From Coleophoma eucalyptorum (lineage: Eukaryota > Ascomycota > Leotiomycetes > Helotiales > Dermateaceae), in contig JALRME010000009.1 of assembly GCA_026120035.1 (NCBI GenBank), forward strand, positions 434,001 through 498,000: a DNA stretch of 64,000 nt, in the 5' to 3' direction. Every line of letters starts with the position of its first letter. The first letter of the stretch is position 1. The notes below the pieces were generated by a model, which worked only from the letters and a program-made list of their open reading frames with translations, was not told the DNA's origin and made no database searches. Below are positions 59,107-64,000 of the stretch, piece by piece. The translations under genes and the position numbers were made by a program.

Positions 59107-59684
59107 CCTTGGCTCCTCTTTCATCCCTCTTGTGGGTAAGTAGGCAGTTGCTTGAGATGGATAGCCACGAACCCATATGGTTATTAGGAGCACCAGGTCT
59201 GGATTGTGCTCTACGAGAAGGCCGCCCCTCGGAGAGCATCTCTGATGAAATGAAATATAAAAAAAGTATCTAGTTATCACCCTCTCTATTCTCTCCCAAA
59301 GCTTTGATTCTCATCCTTTTCAGCCGTTATCTCCCCTCGCACTTTCTCCTTTCTTGGTTATTTTTATTTCCAAGTCCCCCATTTCTTCCCAAGGACCCAG
59401 CATACACACACAGAGAGAGTGTGTCAAAAAAAAAAACCACCCCGGTGACATGCCGAGTTAAGCTTGGGTTGACCCTCTCTACCTTACCAGCGTACCTACT
59501 ACGGTTCGAACTAGTGTCACTCACTCGCTCGCATGTACGTATGTCTGTCGGGTGCGTGGGCCCCCCCCCCTCCATCGCGAGCTTTTCTGGCTAACTTACC
59601 TCCCAAACATGTCCGAGCAGGGAATGGTCATGACAGGTACTAGCTAGCATTGCTTTTTCCTTTCCCCGTCGGTTTGGGGGTTTT

Positions 59685-59709
59685 TTTTGTTGCATGTCGG
59701 TGGATTTAG
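59685..59709 (+). repeat. 25-bp element, copy 5
   Basis: Invariant 14-mer preceded by a T run, variable GGTGGA, then TTTAG, followed by CTTGACTTGCTGG. Confidence 0.85.
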
Positions 59710-60394
59710 CTTGACTTGCTGGATGCTTTGTGGTTCCCTTTCTTCGTGCTGACTGATGGATATGGGCTTCGGGATAGGTCGAGAGCAGGAAAGGTTAGGT
59801 CGGTAGCTCTGTGCATACTCGAACAAGGGGGAGTTCGATGCGTTGCGATGCCCGCTTTTCTATTATCTGTAAACTGCCGTGCGAGTATGTGCGTTATGGG
59901 AGCATGGTGTAGGTAATCCTGCTGATGAAAGCACGAAATGTTCATGGTGCACGGGGACATAGGTTTCGTTTCACGATAGCCACCAAAGCATTTTCAAATT
60001 TGAGGTCTTAAATCTGTTTATTCTTCATCACCAAAATCCTTTCTATCTCTCAGTCCACCTATCACAGCGTCTAATCGTCATGCGATTCATATCAGCAATG
60101 GAGAGAATCTTAGCATCTCTCCATGGCCTGAATTAGGTCCATCATGGCTACCTAAGAGTCTACTCTTACTTGGTAGAACCGTCCCTGAAAGACACCGCCT
60201 ATTATCCGTCTGTATAGGATCCTGAAAGCTGACATATCTAATATCCAATAAAACGCCGTTGCTCCAGTACGTGTCGCTTGCGCTACATCAAAACGAACCC
60301 ATTTATTTCCCATTACGCCTTTTTTTGCAGGCTCCCAAAGAACAAGGGAAACGTGCTTTTTCATTAATTGGTTTGATTTCCTTTGCTGGGTAAA

Positions 60395-61874
60395 TCATGA
60401 TGCAGTATAGACTTTGAAGTATCCGAATTCCCAGTACGCATTTTTGAAAGCTGTCGCGTTGTTGGCCACGTAGTCCTCGCATGTGGATGGGCAGTTATCT
60501 TCACCACTGTAGATGCTGGTCTGACCAGCCCAACTACCACAGAGATCGATGTTAGCAATGATGCTCTGGTTCTTGAAGTGGTTGTCAATGTTGCAGTCGG
60601 TGTTTGGGAAATCAGCCGCTGCTTCGCCCCACGTGCTTGGATCAGGGGATCCAGAGGTGATATCTGAAGGGATGGATCCGCGGATGAATTGCCAGATACG
60701 AATCCCGGCGGAGCGCAATTCCATAGCCATGACTCCACCGCCTTGGGCATTGAAGTCGACTCCATAGCTTGATGAGTTTCCGCGGACACCACAGCCAGCG
60801 TCGTCGTTTGTGCCGTTGGCGCAGTTGCTGTACAACACCGTGCCGGTCTCTTTGCGCTTGACATCCTTCATCGTGCAGCCGGATGAAGTGTGTAGAGTCA
60901 TTTGGTTTCCGGTAGTGGCGTTGTTGACGGCCTCCATTACGTCAATTTCTCCATGCTCAGGCCAGTTGTTGGGATCGGTGAGCCAGAGTGCTGGCCAGGT
61001 TCCGCAGCCATATGGTGTATGCTTGACGTCAAAAATGAACAGTCCTTGATCATATTGTGTTTTAGAAGTGAGTCGGACAGAGAAACGTCCCGTTGATGCA
61101 TTTGGTTCCGAGTCTGCGGTGACTGAGGTATCGACTCGAAGGATTGCCGAGTCTGAGCTGGCATAGGTGAGATTCTGAATATGTTAGTGATTATACCATA
61201 AACTCGCTCTGAGACCTACATATTGCGAGGCATATGCGGTGTCGACGTAGTGCACAAAGCCTTCTGTTGGATCATAACCGGTGAAGTAGTCAAAGTCATC
61301 AAAGAAGGAGGTTCCGGAATCTAGTCCACGTCAGTTTCAACACCAGTCAGTATCCACAATTTGACTCACAAGTGTCTTTCAATGAGTATGACAAAGCTGA
61401 GTAAGTAGGGTAGCGGTTCTTCTTTTCCACCTCGACGACAGCCACAACCACAATTATGATAATAGCAGCGAGAGCTAACCCAGCAAACAGGAAGTTCCTC
61501 TTGGTCCAATTCTTAACATCCCACCATCTAGGCGCGAGTGTATCCTCGCGATCAACCTTATACGCTGGCGGCGGGCCTGCTGGGGTGTTGTGATCCATCA
61601 TATAAATATTGTCGGCAAATGGATTCTGGGAATGGCTGGTCATAGTACTTGTTGTTGAAGAGCTAACAGAAGTGACAGTGCTCAGAGGCTGTTTCTTATC
61701 ACTTTCCCAATAGTCCCAGTAGTCCTCGCGCGACTTAATGGTGTTGGTACGGATGGGTGGCAACGGACGATCAGGCGTGCTGGATAGCAGGTTTCTACTG
61801 TTGGCACGATGATGTCGGACGGGCTTGGGTGGTTTCCAATATTCTAAGAGAATAGGTGGTTGTTTGGAAGTCAT
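60395..61874 (-). CDS. Membrane-anchored GH16 beta-glucanase
   Basis: Three exons (61874-61370, 61320-61220, 61174-60395) with introns of 49 and 45 bp, giving 461 residues. The first ~130 residues are a cytosolic Ser/Pro-rich tail (NPFADNIYMMDHNTPAGPPP). One membrane helix follows (FLFAGLALAAIIIIVVVAVV), so this is a type II protein with its catalytic domain outside the cytoplasm. The GH16 core begins at SFFDDFDYFTGYDPTEGFV. The catalytic motif GEIDVMEA carries the nucleophile and acid/base glutamates (E-x-D-x2-E). Several Cys and NxS/T sites in the C-terminal half fit secretion. The expected activity is hydrolysis or transfer on beta-1,3(4)-glucan in wall remodelling; the exact substrate is not proven. 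Confidence 0.93.
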
Positions 61875-64000
61875 GATGGGCAGCCAGTACCCTTTCTACT
61901 TTTTCTCTACCCTGTCGCGCTGGCTCGTGTTCATCAGCGGGCACCAACACAGTCCCTGGCCCTCCTGCCTCCGGCCTATCACCACTCTCCAAAGTCCTCA
62001 GGGATAACGAGGATGCAACCAAATCAAGTCCAGCAATGTTTACCTGGGCCCAGCCAAGGTAGCTCACTGTGCGAAGGTTGGCTTGTCGCACCACAATGGC
62101 CAGCAAATATGGAGAAAAGTGGTTCGCGCGATAGAGATAAGAAATGATCAGTTAGCGGAGGATCCCAATTAGAAGTGAGTCGTCAGTTCGGGGTCCTCGT
62201 CACCATGCAGAAATGAGACTGTATGCCGATGGGATCCACTAACGAGGCGAAGGTTGTTGACCAGGAGAAAGCCCGGATTGAGAATATGAAAATGGAACAC
62301 AGGCTGAGTGCAATTGATTACTACTGCAGAGCGAGCACGAGCGGCACAATAGCAGGAAGGCGGCCAAGGAAAAAGAATCGAATTAGAACGCGGACATGTC
62401 CTGTATTGGGATTGAAGGAGGGCTGGTGAACGGGGTTAGACGAGGAAGGCCGCGTATAACAGCGTCGAGCTATGTTGCGTCGGCAAAACTAGGGGCAGAA
62501 AGAAGATGAGAAGCGGAGGGAAGGACAGGAGATATTATCTCAGATATTAAGACATTGAACGAGAAGAGAGAAAGAGAAAGAGAGAGAGAGAGAAAGCGAG
62601 AGCGAGAGAGGACCACAATCAGATGAAAAGGAAAGCATGGTATTAGAGTTGGGGAAAGAGTCCTGACGGCATGTGGACAAATCCTCAGTAGTAACGATAG
62701 CCTGCATCGGTTCTTGGCAGGACTCAACTCAAACACGCGACGTTGGATCATAGTCGTGACATCTGCAATTCCATGGTGGGGCGGCTCGAACTGAGCACTT
62801 TCCAAACCTTTCATGAGAGGCAGCACGAAAGCCTGTTGGTTCGTACGTGTTGGCCCTGCTGTCCGATGGATCGCACCTCCGATCTCTCTTATGAAGCTCC
62901 CTTCCCCATCAAGAAATCTCAAACATCTCATCCATCCCAAATCCTGAATCTTCCTCCTATGACTTTAATCTTTTACTTCCCGGGCGGAGGGAAAACCACG
63001 TCATACAGGGTTGATCTTCCTGAATCGCAGATCCACCGCCGTCGAGCTGCGCAGTCTACTTTACGATCCAAGCGCCGACAAGCCTTCCATTCATGCTTCC
63101 GCCCTACTGTAATGATCTGAAAGACGCTTATTTTTAGAATGTTGTCTTGCGCAGGGGAGGGAAGGAGAAGCGAGCCAGATCCAGCCAACAACATTATTAT
63201 TGGCCTTCCATCTGGGCAACTGGAAGGATTCGCACCGTAACAAACCACATGCTTGCCTGACATGCCTGCCCGACCAAGAACCGTTACAAAGTCTTCCATC
63301 CTCCCGTCTTCCCCAAGAAATCATCGCTCTGAGTATCGCATTTGACATCTTTGGCCTGCTCCCCCCCCCCACCGGCCACCTTTTCCCACCCGACATCCTC
63401 AAGCCGAGACTCCCCATGCCGAGACTCCCCTCCCATCCACAACCGAGCATTACTAGTCGCAAGCTGAATTTACCTCGCCGCGTAAGCGTAAACGACGACT
63501 TTTTGTATGGCTCATTTCTCTGCAAACAAGGGCAATATGGTTTAGCCTCCATTTAGGACAACGCTCTCGGTCCGACCCAAGAGCAGAAGATTTAGGGCTC
63601 AGAGGAAGCGGAGAGGGGAGAAGGCCTGGAGAGACCACTGCCAAGGATCGCAAGTGAGTTTTGAAAGTGATGCACAACATGAGTTTACAAGCGAGCTTCT
63701 TCTACACCTACCCCAAATAATGGTGATCATACTTTTGTCTCTGCTCAAGCAAAGCCGGCACATAGGATGCATTGGTCAATCATTCAATCCCTTGCACAGG
63801 CGCTATGACGATCGAACATCAAAGAACGGCCCCAGCAGTGGTGCATAACCTCTCCACCGTCTCATACAGCAGATCATAAGACGAAACGTGCAACAGAAGA
63901 GAAGAGACTCATGAGAATGGGAGGGAGGGAGAGGCGCGCTGGAGCAATGCTGAAGAGAAAAGCAACATCACAGATGAAAGTTGTTCGGCAAAATAGGAAA
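61875..64000. other. Promoter side of the GH16 gene; no gene recognised
   Basis: About 2.1 kb upstream of the GH16 start. Overlapping frames up to about 150 residues on both strands lack recognisable content. A GA microsatellite lies at 62561-62611 and a C run at about 63360-63370. An unrecognised gene continuing past 64000 cannot be excluded. Confidence 0.4.
62561..62611. repeat. GA-rich microsatellite
   Basis: About 50 bases of nearly pure purine, mostly GA repeats, on the + strand. Confidence 0.75.

Larger units (their letters stand above)
56093..60394. other. 4.3-kb convergent intergenic region with five-copy element
   Basis: No coding gene is supported between TIM22 (+) and the GH16 gene (-). 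Both genes end into this region, so it is not an ordinary promoter. It holds the five-copy 25-bp element, a GGTCA tandem repeat (56978-56997), pyrimidine microsatellites (about 58791-58860), a perfect 8-bp hairpin (59014-59034), and homopolymer A and C runs (about 59428 and 59561). A non-coding transcript or regulatory array is possible. Confidence 0.6.

Noticed and set aside
57141..59709. CRISPR-like array reading of the five repeats
   Set aside because: Spacing is irregular (334-1036 bp), the variable part is only six bases inside the element, and the DNA is eukaryotic.
62470..62940. 156-residue minus-strand frame near the GA microsatellite
   Set aside because: The Ser/Leu repeats come from the microsatellite and there is no domain-like content.

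Overview
The window is nuclear DNA of a filamentous ascomycete (Pezizomycotina). Genes carry many short GT-AG introns (about 45-275 bp), often with CTAAC- or CTGAC-like branch sites. Families present include a fungal rhodopsin, Opi1, HET, Zn2Cys6, DHA1 and Dal5-type MFS transporters, and Tim22. A leotiomycete is my best guess, but that is inference. I reconstructed 22 protein-coding genes, most needing splicing, and saw no tRNA, rRNA, CRISPR array or intact transposon.

Layout. 0-7 kb: a proton-pump-type rhodopsin, an 80-residue protein with a Cys-rich tail, and a long Ser/Pro-rich disordered protein. 7-9.2 kb: gene-free, with two related imperfect palindromes. 9.2-25.9 kb: a DAPG-hydrolase-like enzyme, a GT32 mannosyltransferase-like enzyme, an acyltransferase-3 membrane enzyme, a very large zinc-finger/kinase/HET fusion, an aminoglycoside-phosphotransferase-like kinase, a small Gly/Gln-rich protein and a Dal5-like transporter. 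28-31.4 kb: an unrecognised protein and an F-box-like protein. 31.9-43.4 kb: mostly housekeeping genes (NOP10 and NOB1 converging, AP-1 mu, OPI1), interrupted by a gene-poor stretch (33.9-36.8 kb) and one unknown gene. 43.8-56.1 kb: a two-helix membrane protein, a 3-beta-HSD/epimerase-type dehydrogenase, a Zn2Cys6 regulator divergent from an unknown nuclear-looking protein, a DHA1 transporter and TIM22. 56.1-60.4 kb: no gene. 60.4-61.9 kb: a membrane-anchored GH16 glucanase. 61.9-64 kb: no gene.

How the genes relate. NOP10 (H/ACA snoRNP) and NOB1 (18S rRNA 3' end cleavage) are tail-to-tail ribosome-biogenesis genes. The dehydrogenase, Zn2Cys6 factor and DHA1 transporter at 46.8-54.9 kb could form a small accessory catabolic or detoxification group, although no backbone biosynthetic enzyme is present.

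Most noteworthy signals. (1) Five same-strand copies of a 25-bp element lie in the 4.3-kb convergent intergenic region between TIM22 and the glucanase gene. Each has an invariant 14-mer TTTTGTTGCATGTC, exactly six variable bases, and TTTAG. I know of no element like it. (2) A 1,456-residue predicted protein joins C2H2-type fingers, a complete-looking protein kinase and a complete HET domain. It is a good candidate for an allorecognition or immune-type fusion.
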